A stretch of 53,498 nt of DNA from GCA-2862585 sp036340235 (GCA_036340235.1 JAYYZE010000018.1:1-53498); one strand, 5' to 3'. Shown: positions 23,051-32,785, numbered from the stretch's first letter. Notes: generated from the letters alone by a model not told the origin. Numbers and translations: made by a program.

Positions 23051-23886
23051 AACATCTTTTCGACTCCGTTTCCAACAAATGCAGCAAACTAACGACAATT
23101 GCCTATAGCACTAGTTTTAGTTTTGGTATCAAAGCATTAGATAAAAAGCTCCACGCACCAATTTATGGTATTTACGGATTTGTTCGTTTTGCGGACGAAA
23201 TTGTAGATACTTTTCATGACTATGATAAACACTATTTATTTGAAAAATTCAAACAAGACACCATAGATGCTATTGAGCGAAAGATTAGTTTAAACCCTAT
23301 ACTTAACAGTTTCCAAAAGGTTGTTCACGATTACAACATAGAGTGGCACCTTATCAAAACATTTCTTGACAGTATGGAAATGGATTTAGACGATGAACAA
23401 GCCTACGATTCCGACAAATACAACAAGTACATACTAGGGTCGGCCGAGGTGGTTGGATTAATGTGTCTTAAGATATTCGTTGATGGAAAAGAAGACCTGT
23501 ACGAAAAGCTTAAACCAAGTGCAATGAGTTTGGGGTCGGCCTTTCAAAAGGTCAATTTTTTGAGAGATGCCAATAGTGACTTCAACCAATTAGGCAGAAC
23601 CTATTTTCCTGACGTCAACATGCTAAACTTTAGCGAAGATGACAAAGCTAACATTGAAAAAGATATCCAAATCGACTTTGAGGAAGCATTGGAAGGTATC
23701 AAACGACTTCCGTATAGCTCTAGAGGAGGCGTTTATTTAGCGTACATATATTATTACAACCTATTTAGAAAGATTAAATCATTACCATCGTCCAGGATTT
23801 TGCAAGAAAGAATTCGAATTCCGAACACTGATAAACTGGCACTAATGGCTCAATCTATGATTAAAAATCAGCTGAATCTAATATGA
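23047..23886 (+). CDS. crtB: Phytoene synthase
   Basis: 279 residues. The two Asp-rich motifs for Mg2+ and diphosphate are D50-E-I-V-D54 and DANSD near residues 174-178, each in its usual context (YGFVRFADEIVDTF and KVNFLRDANSDF). It condenses two geranylgeranyl diphosphates into phytoene. ATGA overlap with crtI indicates coupled translation, and its own stop overlaps the next ATG. Confidence 0.94.
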   Translation: MKHLFDSVSNKCSKLTTIAYSTSFSFGIKALDKKLHAPIYGIYGFVRFADEIVDTFHDYDKHYLFEKFKQDTIDAIERKISLNPILNSFQKVVHDYNIEWHLIKTFLDSMEMDLDDEQAYDSDKYNKYILGSAEVVGLMCLKIFVDGKEDLYEKLKPSAMSLGSAFQKVNFLRDANSDFNQLGRTYFPDVNMLNFSEDDKANIEKDIQIDFEEALEGIKRLPYSSRGGVYLAYIYYYNLFRKIKSLPSSRILQERIRIPNTDKLALMAQSMIKNQLNLI

Positions 23887-24344
23887 AAGTAATCTTATTT
23901 ACTTTTCTGTTACTAAGCTCAACAGTTGCTTGCCAACAAGTACAAGATATTGATGAGATACGCCATCTGTACGTCCATGCTCAAAAAGAAAAAGCGACTT
24001 GCCAACAACTATATCACCTTACAGAAAATAGTAATTTAAGCGCCAACTTTCTGGCCTTCTCATATCATGCGGTAGCTAAAATGATGTTAGCAAAACACAA
24101 CTCAAATCCTGTAAAAAAGTGGCGTTACTTTTACAAGGGAAAGGATATGTTAGAAAACGCTATCAACAAATATCCCAACAATCTAGAATTGCGATTTTTA
24201 AGATATTGTGTACAACTAAACGTTCCCGATTTCCTAGCATATAATAGTAATCTAGAATCGGACAAAGAAATAATTACGAACCAAATTGATGAGCAAACCG
24301 AAAGTTTGCAGTTGTTCATTAAGCCCATACTCAAAACACTCTAG
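23883..24344 (+). CDS. Small predicted lipoprotein in the carotenoid operon
   Basis: 153 residues. An N-terminal signal with a lipobox-like STVAC (C17) suggests a lipid-anchored periplasmic protein. The body is helical with a tetratricopeptide-like stretch (NFLAFSYHAVAKMMLAKH, DMLENAINKYPNNLELRFLRY). Function not recognised. Its position between crtB and idi with a 4-base overlap to crtB suggests a link to carotenoid placement or turnover, by context only. Confidence 0.75.
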   Translation: MKVILFTFLLLSSTVACQQVQDIDEIRHLYVHAQKEKATCQQLYHLTENSNLSANFLAFSYHAVAKMMLAKHNSNPVKKWRYFYKGKDMLENAINKYPNNLELRFLRYCVQLNVPDFLAYNSNLESDKEIITNQIDEQTESLQLFIKPILKTL

Positions 24345-24345
24345 T

Positions 24346-24885
24346 ATGAACACACAAGTTATTCTTGTTGATACAAAAGACAAACCCATAGGTCAAATGG
24401 AAAAGTTAGAAGCTCATAAAAAAGGACTTCTTCACCGTGCCCTTTCAGTATTTATCTTCAATTCTGAAGGAAAAATGCTCATACAACGAAGGGCATTAAG
24501 CAAATATCACACTCCAGGACTTTGGAGCAATACGGCTTGTAGTCACCCTATGCTTGGCGAAGAAACCATTGACGCCGCCAGACGTCGTTTAAAGCAAGAA
24601 ATGGGCTTAAGTACTAACTTAACCTTTTCTTTTAGTTTTATATATAAAGCGTCCTTTGACAACGGACTCATTGAAAACGAACTAGACCATGTTTTTTTGG
24701 GGTTTTCAGATGACACTCCTTGTTATGACGTGGAAGAAGTGTGTGACTATAAATACATAAGTCCTAACGATTTATTGACTGATATTGTTAATTCACCACA
24801 GAAATATACCCCCTGGCTTAAAATTTGCCTTGAGAAGGTGTTGGAAAGTAAATATTACCTTCACAAAAACGCATTAATTGCTTAA
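24346..24885 (+). CDS. idi: Isopentenyl-diphosphate delta-isomerase, type 1
   Basis: 179 residues from ATG 24346, one base after the lipoprotein stop. NUDIX-like fold with catalytic C65 in WSNTACSHP and the glutamate block ENELDHVF near 115. It isomerises IPP to DMAPP, feeding the carotenoid branch. An upstream in-frame start would overlap the previous gene by 59 bases and is unlikely. Confidence 0.93.
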   Translation: MNTQVILVDTKDKPIGQMEKLEAHKKGLLHRALSVFIFNSEGKMLIQRRALSKYHTPGLWSNTACSHPMLGEETIDAARRRLKQEMGLSTNLTFSFSFIYKASFDNGLIENELDHVFLGFSDDTPCYDVEEVCDYKYISPNDLLTDIVNSPQKYTPWLKICLEKVLESKYYLHKNALIA

Positions 24886-24894
24886 TTTTGCATC

Positions 24895-25332
24895 ATGAAT
24901 TGGTGGATTAGCATTCTCATTATTTTCACTACCTTTTGGGCTATGGAATTTGTGGCATGGGCAACCCATAAATACGTGATGCATGGTTTTTTGTGGAACT
25001 TACATCGTGACCATCACCAAGTTGATAAGCATAAAAAGTTTGAAAAAAACGATGCCTTTTTTTTAATCTTTGCCATTCCTGGTGCTGCTTTTATAATGTT
25101 AGGTTCCTACTTCTTATCTATTGGGATTGGAATTACCCTTTACGGTATAGCGTACTTTATTATTCATGAGGTCTTTATTCACCAACGAATCAAATTATTG
25201 AGAAATACCAATTCTAGATATTTCAAAGCCATAAGAAGGGCACACAAAATTCATCATAAAAATCTTAGCAAAGAAAATGGGAGTTGCTTTGGAATGCTTA
25301 TTGTTCCATTGAAATACTTACAACAAACTTAA
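24895..25332 (+). CDS. crtZ: Beta-carotene hydroxylase
   Basis: 145 residues with about four membrane helices. All four His clusters of the di-iron site are present: H25/H30 (HKYVMH), H37/H40/H41 (HRDHH), H91/H96 (HEVFIH) and H117/H120/H121 (HKIHH). It adds the 3-hydroxyl to beta rings. A TAATTTTG box overlaps the idi stop (24883-24890) just before the ATG, so a weak internal promoter is possible. It is the last clear gene of the carotenoid operon. Confidence 0.93.
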   Translation: MNWWISILIIFTTFWAMEFVAWATHKYVMHGFLWNLHRDHHQVDKHKKFEKNDAFFLIFAIPGAAFIMLGSYFLSIGIGITLYGIAYFIIHEVFIHQRIKLLRNTNSRYFKAIRRAHKIHHKNLSKENGSCFGMLIVPLKYLQQT

Positions 25333-25385
25333 TACTTTCCAATTAATAGTTTCTTTATAAGATTTTTTTAAAATCCCTTTAAAAG

Positions 25386-25766
25386 ATGAAATACATTCTA
25401 ATAATCTGCTTGTTTCTTGCTAGTTGTTCTTCTAATAAAATGGTAATTTCATCCAGCTATCAGCATTGGGTAGGCGGTCTAAAAGAGTCTGGCTCTGGCA
25501 CTAACTACACCTTCAAAATAGTTGCTCCAGCCAATCAATCGAATTTTTCTGTTGAAACTGTTTACGCACACGAACGCCTGCTGCACTTTAACATATTTCC
25601 TAAGTCTTTCAATCGTAGTGATACACTCATTATTAGTGGTTCTAAAAGCGAACAGTATTGGCAGTCAGAAGGCTTACCGGCAAAAATTGAATTTCAATTA
25701 AATGGTAAATTTCGTTCATTACCCATAAATGAAATGACAAAATTAGGTAAGTTATATTATCCATAA
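25386..25766 (+). CDS. Small predicted lipoprotein
   Basis: 126 residues with a clear lipobox LASC (C14) after a short signal. The mature part is Ser/Asn rich and beta-like (TNYTFKIVAPANQSNFSVETVY, ending KLGKLYYP). I do not recognise the family. It lies 53 bases after crtZ with no visible terminator, so it may be co-transcribed, and the next gene follows 29 bases later. Confidence 0.7.
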   Translation: MKYILIICLFLASCSSNKMVISSSYQHWVGGLKESGSGTNYTFKIVAPANQSNFSVETVYAHERLLHFNIFPKSFNRSDTLIISGSKSEQYWQSEGLPAKIEFQLNGKFRSLPINEMTKLGKLYYP

Positions 25767-25795
25767 AAAACACTAAAAATGTTAGGTCTAAAAAA

Positions 25796-26236
25796 ATGCT
25801 TAGAGTTATGAAAACTAAATCACCCCTATGGTTTTGGATAGCTACAATACTTATTCTACTGTGGAATATTATTGGAGTACTTTCTTTTATTACTCATGTA
25901 TATGTTTCTAAGTTTGGTCTACAAGAATTACCAAGTGCACAGCAGGACCTGTACGCTGATTTTTCTCTATGGACCTATATCATTTTTGCCATATCAGTTT
26001 CAACTGGCTTTTTTGGATCTGTTGGATTACTGCTTCGCAAACATTGGTCATATAGTATGTTCATCTTATATATGTTAGCCATCATACCACAAATGATTCA
26101 TTATGTGTTTTTCACAAGTTCAATAGAGGTATTTGGCTTAGCACAAAGTATTACTATTCCCATATTTGTTATCATCTTTGGAGTATTTCTTATTTGGTTT
26201 TCAAAACGGTCGGTTTACAGTAATTGGTACCGATAA
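25796..26236 (+). CDS. Small four-helix membrane protein
   Basis: 146 residues (142 if Met5 at 25808 is used). Four hydrophobic helices: about 10-33, 57-80, 86-108 and 117-140. Ends in a basic tail after the last helix. Family not recognised; it resembles uncharacterised inner-membrane proteins of flavobacteria. Followed 39 bases later by gpmI, which has its own promoter box. Confidence 0.65.
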   Translation: MLRVMKTKSPLWFWIATILILLWNIIGVLSFITHVYVSKFGLQELPSAQQDLYADFSLWTYIIFAISVSTGFFGSVGLLLRKHWSYSMFILYMLAIIPQMIHYVFFTSSIEVFGLAQSITIPIFVIIFGVFLIWFSKRSVYSNWYR

Positions 26237-26262
26237 TGTATGTAAAAGTTCGTCAAAGCCAT

Positions 26263-26270
26263 TATCTTTG
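26263..26270 (+). promoter_or_regulatory. Predicted -7 box of gpmI
   Basis: TATCTTTG fits TAnnTTTG and ends 5 bases before ATG 26276, so the transcript would be almost leaderless. The -33 region has only TTCG at the right distance, a weak match. Confidence 0.4.
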
Positions 26271-26275
26271 CATGC

Positions 26276-27787
26276 ATGCAATGCACCAAAACAGTTCTAA
26301 TGATTTTAGATGGCTGGGGTCACGGAAGTCGGGACGCCTCAGACGCAATTTTTTCTGCCAAAACACCCTTCATTGATTCCTTGTACAACAAATGGCCCAA
26401 CAGCGAACTACAAACCGATGGACTAGCTGTAGGTTTACCAGACGGTCAAATGGGCAATTCAGAAGTCGGACACCTCAATATTGGAGCAGGTAGGGTCGTT
26501 TACCAAGATTTAGCCAAAATAAACAAAGCGTGTGATGAAAACAGCTTGGAGAGTATGCCCAACTTACAAGCAGCATTTCAATACGCTTTAGAACATACCA
26601 AGCCTTTGCACCTTATGGGCTTAGTCTCTGACGGTGGAATACATTCTCACTCCAATCACCTTTACGAGCTATGCCGACTAGCCCAAAAGGCAGGATTAAA
26701 AGACGTATTTATACACGCCTTTACCGATGGCAGAGACACCGATCCAAAAAGTGGAAAAGGATTTTTAGTAGCTTTAAAAGACAATTTATACGGGGCAAAA
26801 ATAGCTACCGTTTGTGGTCGCTACTACGCCATGGACAGAGACAATCGATGGGAGCGAATAAAATTGGCATATGATTTACTAACCAAAGGCAAAGGCAAGC
26901 CAACTACTAATATTTTACAAAGCATAGAAGAATCCTATCAAAACAACATAACCGACGAGTTTATCACTCCCATAGTTTGTACGAACAACAAACAGCCCAT
27001 TGCTACCATTGAGGATGGTGATGCCGTTATTTGCTTTAATTTCCGAACTGACAGGTGCCGAGAAATCTCTACTGCTCTTACTCAGAAGGATATGCCTGAA
27101 CATGATATGCAGTGCCTTGACCTGCACTACACGACCATGACGATGTACGACAAAAACTTTAAGAACGTCAAAGTCATTTTCGAAAAAGACAACCTCAACA
27201 ATACCCTAGGCCAAGTAATTGCCCAAAATGGATTAAAGCAAATTCGAATTGCTGAAACGGAGAAATACCCTCATGTGACCTTCTTCTTTTCTGGAGGTAG
27301 AGAACAAGAGTTTGAAGGCGAAAAACGACTCATGGTCAATTCACCCAAAGTAGCGACTTACGACTTACAGCCCGAAATGAGTGCCCATGAAATTGTCTCC
27401 TTAATTGTGCCAGAATTAGAAAAAGAAAGTGCCGACTTCGTGTGCCTAAATTTTGCCAATCCCGATATGGTAGGGCACACTGGTGATTTTGAAGCCATCA
27501 AAACAGCGGTTGAGACGGTGGACACCTGCACCAAAAAAGTAGTCGAAACAGCTATCAACAACAACTACGCCCTACTTATCATTGCCGATCATGGCAATGC
27601 CGATTATGCCGTAAATTCTGATGGAAGCCCAAACACAGCGCATACAACCAACCCAGTGCCTTGCTTTTTGCTAAATACCCAACATACTACAATAAAAAAT
27701 GGTAAATTAGGCGATATTGCTCCAACCCTTTTAACCCTCATGGGAATTGACATTCCACAAGAAATGACAGGACAAACATTACTATAA
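26276..27787 (+). CDS. gpmI: 2,3-bisphosphoglycerate-independent phosphoglycerate mutase
   Basis: 503 residues, normal length. The alkaline-phosphatase-type metal sites are visible: LMILDGWG at the start, the catalytic Ser in MGNSEVGHLNIG, GRYYAMDRDNRW, FRTDRCREI, NPDMVGHTGD and IIADHGNAD. It interconverts 3- and 2-phosphoglycerate in glycolysis. The dipeptidase gene starts 3 bases after its stop. Confidence 0.96.
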   Translation: MQCTKTVLMILDGWGHGSRDASDAIFSAKTPFIDSLYNKWPNSELQTDGLAVGLPDGQMGNSEVGHLNIGAGRVVYQDLAKINKACDENSLESMPNLQAAFQYALEHTKPLHLMGLVSDGGIHSHSNHLYELCRLAQKAGLKDVFIHAFTDGRDTDPKSGKGFLVALKDNLYGAKIATVCGRYYAMDRDNRWERIKLAYDLLTKGKGKPTTNILQSIEESYQNNITDEFITPIVCTNNKQPIATIEDGDAVICFNFRTDRCREISTALTQKDMPEHDMQCLDLHYTTMTMYDKNFKNVKVIFEKDNLNNTLGQVIAQNGLKQIRIAETEKYPHVTFFFSGGREQEFEGEKRLMVNSPKVATYDLQPEMSAHEIVSLIVPELEKESADFVCLNFANPDMVGHTGDFEAIKTAVETVDTCTKKVVETAINNNYALLIIADHGNADYAVNSDGSPNTAHTTNPVPCFLLNTQHTTIKNGKLGDIAPTLLTLMGIDIPQEMTGQTLL

Positions 27788-27790
27788 ATT

Positions 27791-29182
27791 ATGGAACACA
27801 TCAACCAATACATAGAAGAACACAAAAGTCGATTTATTGACGAACTATTAGACTTATTGCGTATTCCGTCCATTAGTGCAGATCCTGCATATTCAAAAGA
27901 CGTACACACTTGTGCTCAGGCCGTACATGACCATTTGGTGAAAGCTGGAGCTGACAATGTCGAAATTTACCCAACAAGTGGCTACCCCATTGTTTACGGA
28001 GAAAAAATAATTGACCCATCATTCCCAACCGTATTAGTATATGGACATTACGACGTTCAACCCGCCGACCCTTTAGAGTTGTGGGAAAGTGGCCCCTTTG
28101 ACCCCATCATTAAGACTACCGATATACATCCAAAGGGCGCGATCTTTGCCCGTGGGGCTTGCGATGATAAAGGACAAATGTATATGCACATCAAAGCATT
28201 TGAATTGATGATGTGTACTAACTCGTTGGCATGTAATGTGAAGTTCATGATAGAGGGCGAAGAAGAAGTCGGCTCGGATAATTTGGGTGACTTTGTCAAA
28301 ACTAATAAAGAGCGTCTGAAGTGCGACGCCATACTTATTTCAGACACAGGCATCATTGCCAACGACACCCCTTCCATTACCACGGGCCTAAAAGGATTGA
28401 GCTATCTTGAGGTTGAAGTAATAGGGCCTAATCGTGACTTACACTCGGGGCTGTACGGAGGAGCCGTGGCTAACCCTATCAATATTTTATGTGAAATGAT
28501 TGCCTCATTGAAAGATGAAAACAACCACATCACTATCCCCGGATTCTACGATAAAGTTACAGAGTTGTCCAGGGCAGAAAGGGAAGACATGGCCAGAGCA
28601 CCTTTCTCTCTAGAAAATTATAAAAAAGCCTTAGACCTGGGCGATGTTCATGGTGAAAAGGGATACACCACCATGGAGCGAACCGGCATACGCCCCACTC
28701 TAGATGTCAATGGCATATGGGGTGGCTATACCGGTGAAGGCGCCAAAACCGTTATTGCGTCTAAGGCCTATGCCAAAATTTCAATGCGACTAGTTCCCAA
28801 TCAAAAGGATGAAGAAATAACGCAATTGTTTGAATCGCACTTTAAGCACATTGCCCCAAAAAGTGTCAGTGTAAGAGTATCACCACATCATGGTGGCGAA
28901 CCATACGTCGCGCCCACTGACAGCCCAGCATATTTGGCAGCTAGCGAAGCCATGGAACGCACTTTTGGCAAAAAACCCGTACCAGTAAGAAGTGGTGGAA
29001 GTATACCCATAGTGGCTCTATTTGAAGAAGAACTCGGTGTAAAGTCGATTTTAATGGGCTTTGGACTAGATAGCGACGCCATTCATTCTCCCAACGAACA
29101 CTATGGTATTTTTAACTTCCTAAAGGGAATAGAAACCATTCCACACTTTTTCACTAACTTTAAACGTTTGAATACAAAATAA
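27791..29182 (+). CDS. M20 family dipeptidase
   Basis: 463 residues. Metal-binding residues are H86 and D88 (GHYDVQP), D125 (ACDDKG) and the glutamate pair E157/E158 (IEGEEEVGS), with a late FGLDSDAIHSPNEH motif. The central lid domain is complete. This is the carnosinase/CNDP-like subgroup that cleaves dipeptides. No signal peptide, so it is cytoplasmic. Confidence 0.9.
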   Translation: MEHINQYIEEHKSRFIDELLDLLRIPSISADPAYSKDVHTCAQAVHDHLVKAGADNVEIYPTSGYPIVYGEKIIDPSFPTVLVYGHYDVQPADPLELWESGPFDPIIKTTDIHPKGAIFARGACDDKGQMYMHIKAFELMMCTNSLACNVKFMIEGEEEVGSDNLGDFVKTNKERLKCDAILISDTGIIANDTPSITTGLKGLSYLEVEVIGPNRDLHSGLYGGAVANPINILCEMIASLKDENNHITIPGFYDKVTELSRAEREDMARAPFSLENYKKALDLGDVHGEKGYTTMERTGIRPTLDVNGIWGGYTGEGAKTVIASKAYAKISMRLVPNQKDEEITQLFESHFKHIAPKSVSVRVSPHHGGEPYVAPTDSPAYLAASEAMERTFGKKPVPVRSGGSIPIVALFEEELGVKSILMGFGLDSDAIHSPNEHYGIFNFLKGIETIPHFFTNFKRLNTK

Positions 29183-29188
29183 TAATCA

Positions 29189-30049
29189 TTGAGGCAATTA
29201 TTATTCATACCCATTCTGATTATAATGGCTTGTACCAAAGATGAGCCCATTATAGTGAGTGATAATATTGCACCACCCGACCAAACGATTGACAGGGTCA
29301 TAAAAGAAAACTACATCAATAAACTATACATCAGTCTGTTGGGTAGGGAGCCAAACACCTATGAATTTAATGAAGCCAACACCCTTTTAGGTAGTGATGT
29401 TTCTTTGCAAAGTAGAGAGCAAGTCATAGATATCGTTCTAAGTAATGAGGAATATTACATTAATCTGTATCGTGTTTTTAGGCAAGACTACCTAAATGGG
29501 ATAGACACCAATGACATTCGAGAAGACTATATTATACTTTTCGAAAATCTACTTAAAGATGAAACTAATCCCTTCGTTATTGAAGAGTACGAAGAATCGT
29601 TGAACAATTTATACCTATTGAATAGTACGGCAGACGACCTAATTTCTGCTCAAGCCAATGTAGTAGATGTGCACCATAGGTGCGTGAATAATATATTGTA
29701 TGACGAACTAAATATGGGTAGTTTTAATTATGTCGTTTCTATTTATCAAAACTTTTTACACCGCTACCCCACCGAATATGAATTAGAAAATGGTATAATT
29801 ATGGTAGATGGCGAACAAAGTATTTGTTTTGAGCAAAATGGCAATAGTAAAAATGATTTCAACAGTCTATTTTTTGAACATAACGGCTATTATGAAGGTC
29901 AAATTATTAGTGTCTATAACAAACTATTGTTCAGAGACCCAACTACTTTGGAAATTAGCGAACTTATTCAGTCATTCAAACAAAACAAAGACTACCAAAG
30001 TCTGCAAAAAAGAATACTAACCACCGATGAATTTTTAGGAATAGAATGA
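29189..30049 (+). CDS. Predicted lipoprotein with LGREPxxxE repeats
   Basis: 286 residues starting on TTG 29189 (no closer ATG in frame), with a lipobox IMAC (C15). Three similar segments recur: LYISLLGREPNTYEF near 47, IYQNFLHRYPTEYELENG near 188 and VYNKLLFRDPTTLEI near 246. They look like the repeat seen in DUF1549-type planctomycete proteins. Function unknown. First gene of a five-gene envelope cluster; its stop overlaps the next ATG by 4 bases. Confidence 0.75.
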   Translation: MRQLLFIPILIIMACTKDEPIIVSDNIAPPDQTIDRVIKENYINKLYISLLGREPNTYEFNEANTLLGSDVSLQSREQVIDIVLSNEEYYINLYRVFRQDYLNGIDTNDIREDYIILFENLLKDETNPFVIEEYEESLNNLYLLNSTADDLISAQANVVDVHHRCVNNILYDELNMGSFNYVVSIYQNFLHRYPTEYELENGIIMVDGEQSICFEQNGNSKNDFNSLFFEHNGYYEGQIISVYNKLLFRDPTTLEISELIQSFKQNKDYQSLQKRILTTDEFLGIE

Positions 30050-30540
30050 AAACCACTATTTACACATTTTTAATGCTTATCCTACTGGTTTTTTCGTCTT
30101 GTTCAAAGGACGACCCCTACTTTCTATTTGAGGTTGACAAAGTAGAGGTTGAACAAAGTAATGCCGAAAAAAACCAACTAAAAACCGATATTGAATTTGT
30201 GTCTATTGCCTATAATGATTTATATGGCTCCAACATACCTCAAAATCAATTGGAGGAAATTATTACCTCTTATAAATCGTTTGGTGATAAGTCATTGGTC
30301 ATTGAATTAATCATCAAAAAATTTATTCTTGATGATGGCAGTGACATTCCAAGTTTACTTCGTATTTCCAGAGAAAGTGTGGACAGCTTCGTTGTTGATG
30401 CATATGAGAAACTCTACAATAGATCACCCAATGCCTTTGAAAAGTGGCACATGACAGAGTTAATTTTGAACAACGGCAGTATTGATGCAGAAATGGTCTA
30501 TTTCTCAATGATGACTGCCAACGAATACAGATACTACTAA
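30046..30540 (+). CDS. Predicted lipoprotein, related to its upstream neighbour
   Basis: 164 residues with lipobox FSSC (C19). A segment AYEKLYNRSPNAFEKWH matches the repeats of the preceding protein, so the two probably share an origin. Otherwise helical and acidic. No known function. Ends 1 base before the DUF1501 gene. Confidence 0.75.
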   Translation: MKTTIYTFLMLILLVFSSCSKDDPYFLFEVDKVEVEQSNAEKNQLKTDIEFVSIAYNDLYGSNIPQNQLEEIITSYKSFGDKSLVIELIIKKFILDDGSDIPSLLRISRESVDSFVVDAYEKLYNRSPNAFEKWHMTELILNNGSIDAEMVYFSMMTANEYRYY

Positions 30541-30541
30541 T

Positions 30542-31846
30542 ATGAAAAGACGTTCATTCATAAAAAAGACAGCCCTTACCGCCGCCGCTACTTTTGCAGC
30601 ACCTTACATATTACCATCTGGACGGTTATTTGCTGCCACTGGTGCTCGCAAAGCCGATCATGTGGTTTTATGCCTCTTTGCGGGTGGAGTGAGGAGTCTA
30701 GAGTCTCACAAATTTGCCAATGGTACTTTTGGGAATATGATGCCTTACACCTTTAGTGGTGGCGTAGAAAATTTAGCTGGTGTTGATGTGGGTAGCACCT
30801 TGGGACTACCCTCAGGACAAAGCTTACAAGAACAGGGAACACTATTTTCTAATATGAAAATGAAAAACGGCCCTACTGGTCATTATAACGGACACGCTAC
30901 TTTGATGACCGGCGTTTATACCGACACCAACCTTAACATCAATGCCAACCCACAGTACCCAACGGTTTTTGAACTGTATAGAAAACACAATTCCCCATCG
31001 ATGAGCGCCTTGAACGCCTGGTGGGTGTCCAACTCCTTGGGTCCTTACCCTCAACTAAACTACAGCACAGACCCCAGCTATGGCGCTAAATATGGAGCGA
31101 ATCACGTTCAGCCATTGAGTTTTATTTACTCGGGCTATGAATCTATTTATACGCCTGGTAACTCCCAACTCAACAGCCAATCAGAATCTATCAGTGCCTT
31201 AAAAGGATTTTGTGACAACAACTTTACCCGAGACTTCGCGAATAATAGTGGCGTGGTAAATACCCCACAAGATAAAGAATTGCTTGAGGCCTTCATTCAA
31301 GAGAACTTTAATAAAGCAACAACGGGCCAGTTGAACGATCCTTGGGACCTTGGGCCAGACATTTATAATGGTGATATGTACACCATGTACTTCGCTGAGG
31401 AAATCATCAAAGAGTTTCAGCCAGAACTGCTGGTAGTAAATATGCAAAATGTAGATGCCGCACACGACGACACCACCGATTATTTAAACAATCTAAAACG
31501 TGCCGATTATGCCCTAGCCCATTTATGGCAAAGCATACAAAATACGCCAGGTATGGAGAACACTATTTTAATAGCCGCCCCCGAACATGGTAGAAACCTT
31601 GAAACCAATGGCGTGGTGGACGGCTTTGGTAGGGAAGGTACCGACCATACTGGTGACGACATGAGTCGTGAGGTTTTTTGCATGATGTTAGGCCATCAAA
31701 CAGACGTTTTTGTCAATAGTGGATTATCGGTAAGCGCTGATTGCGAAACCATAGACATTGTCCCCACTATTGCCAATATTTTAGGCTTTGACAACGACAT
31801 ACCAGGACAACTCAGCGGACGCGTACTCAACGAAGCATTTAACTAA
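30542..31846 (+). CDS. Tat-exported DUF1501 family protein (alkaline phosphatase superfamily-like)
   Basis: 434 residues. The signal MKRRSFIKKTALTAAATFAA holds the twin-arginine motif RRSFIKK, so it should be exported folded. The mature protein has a phosphatase/sulfatase-like fold with VVLCLFAGGVRS near the start and the late metal-site block PEHGRNLETNGVV, DGFGREGTDHTGDD, DIVPTIANIL. DUF1501 proteins in planctomycetes accompany DUF1549/cytochrome proteins; substrate unknown. Confidence 0.82.
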   Translation: MKRRSFIKKTALTAAATFAAPYILPSGRLFAATGARKADHVVLCLFAGGVRSLESHKFANGTFGNMMPYTFSGGVENLAGVDVGSTLGLPSGQSLQEQGTLFSNMKMKNGPTGHYNGHATLMTGVYTDTNLNINANPQYPTVFELYRKHNSPSMSALNAWWVSNSLGPYPQLNYSTDPSYGAKYGANHVQPLSFIYSGYESIYTPGNSQLNSQSESISALKGFCDNNFTRDFANNSGVVNTPQDKELLEAFIQENFNKATTGQLNDPWDLGPDIYNGDMYTMYFAEEIIKEFQPELLVVNMQNVDAAHDDTTDYLNNLKRADYALAHLWQSIQNTPGMENTILIAAPEHGRNLETNGVVDGFGREGTDHTGDDMSREVFCMMLGHQTDVFVNSGLSVSADCETIDIVPTIANILGFDNDIPGQLSGRVLNEAFN

Positions 31847-31849
31847 ACT

Positions 31850-32785
31850 ATGAAACAAATACCTCGACATTTATTAATGGTTCTTCCACTAGTTATTGGG
31901 CTTATACTTTGGAGCTGCGGCGATGATGTACCAGAACCTTATAACCCTTATAGTGAAATCGTTTATCCCATAGATGGTAACCCTGTTGATAATTCTAGTC
32001 CTCACTCTCTGAGTCGTATACACAATGAGGTCTTTGAGCCTAAATGCAATGTCCTTGGCTGCCATGACGGCAGTTTTGAACCCGATTTTAGAACACCCCA
32101 CAGCACCTACTCCACCCTAGTATATCATTCAATAAAAAAGAACAATGCCGCCGAGGAATTTGAATACAGAGTCATTCCCTACGATACTGCCAGTTCAGTA
32201 ATATGGGAACGCATTACCAACTGTTGCTTTGTAAATGAAAACGACCGAATGCCACAAGATAACATTGGTATTTCAATGCCTCAAGAATCTATCGACCAAA
32301 TTGGAAATTGGATTATGGCCGGTGCGCCTGACTTATTTGGAAATGTGGCAGTAAAACCCAATACCCTGCCAAACATTATGTACGCTTCTTTTTTTGATGT
32401 GGAATACGACACCAATTACACTAGTAATAGAGTAGATGACGAATGGTATAATCCCTTCATGTTGCCCCAAAACACCGACATTAATGTCGTGATTACGGTT
32501 GAAGACGACAATGTAGAAAATTTGGACTTGTTGTACAACACTATGAAGATATCGACAGACATGAATGATTTTTCTAATGCCCAAGAGTTTCAGGCCACCT
32601 GTTTGAACAATGAGGAGTTTGATTATCCTTTTTTGTTGACACTCAACACTTCCATATTCAATACCAATCAACAGTATTTTGTTCGCTATTACACCAAAGA
32701 TGGTCCTAAAGCGCCGTTGTCAGAATACCCAGAAACTGAAGACGAAAGTTATTATAAATCCACATGGTCATTTGTTCTAGATTAA
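31850..32785 (+). CDS. Predicted lipoprotein with a cytochrome-like CX4CH motif
   Basis: 311 residues. Lipobox LWSC (C23). The segment EVFEPKCNVLGCHDGSF carries C66, C71 and H72, a CX4CH haem-type site, followed by NDRMPQ (possible axial Met) and a NWIMAGAPD motif, as in planctomycete-type cytochrome C (PSCyt1) domains. The second half is beta-rich, perhaps a binding domain. Overlaps the next gene by 22 bases. Haem attachment is a prediction. Confidence 0.75.
   Translation: MKQIPRHLLMVLPLVIGLILWSCGDDVPEPYNPYSEIVYPIDGNPVDNSSPHSLSRIHNEVFEPKCNVLGCHDGSFEPDFRTPHSTYSTLVYHSIKKNNAAEEFEYRVIPYDTASSVIWERITNCCFVNENDRMPQDNIGISMPQESIDQIGNWIMAGAPDLFGNVAVKPNTLPNIMYASFFDVEYDTNYTSNRVDDEWYNPFMLPQNTDINVVITVEDDNVENLDLLYNTMKISTDMNDFSNAQEFQATCLNNEEFDYPFLLTLNTSIFNTNQQYFVRYYTKDGPKAPLSEYPETEDESYYKSTWSFVLD

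Noticed and set aside
25340..25385. Possible terminator after crtZ
   Set aside because: T-rich but no stable stem; the transcript may continue into the next lipoprotein gene.
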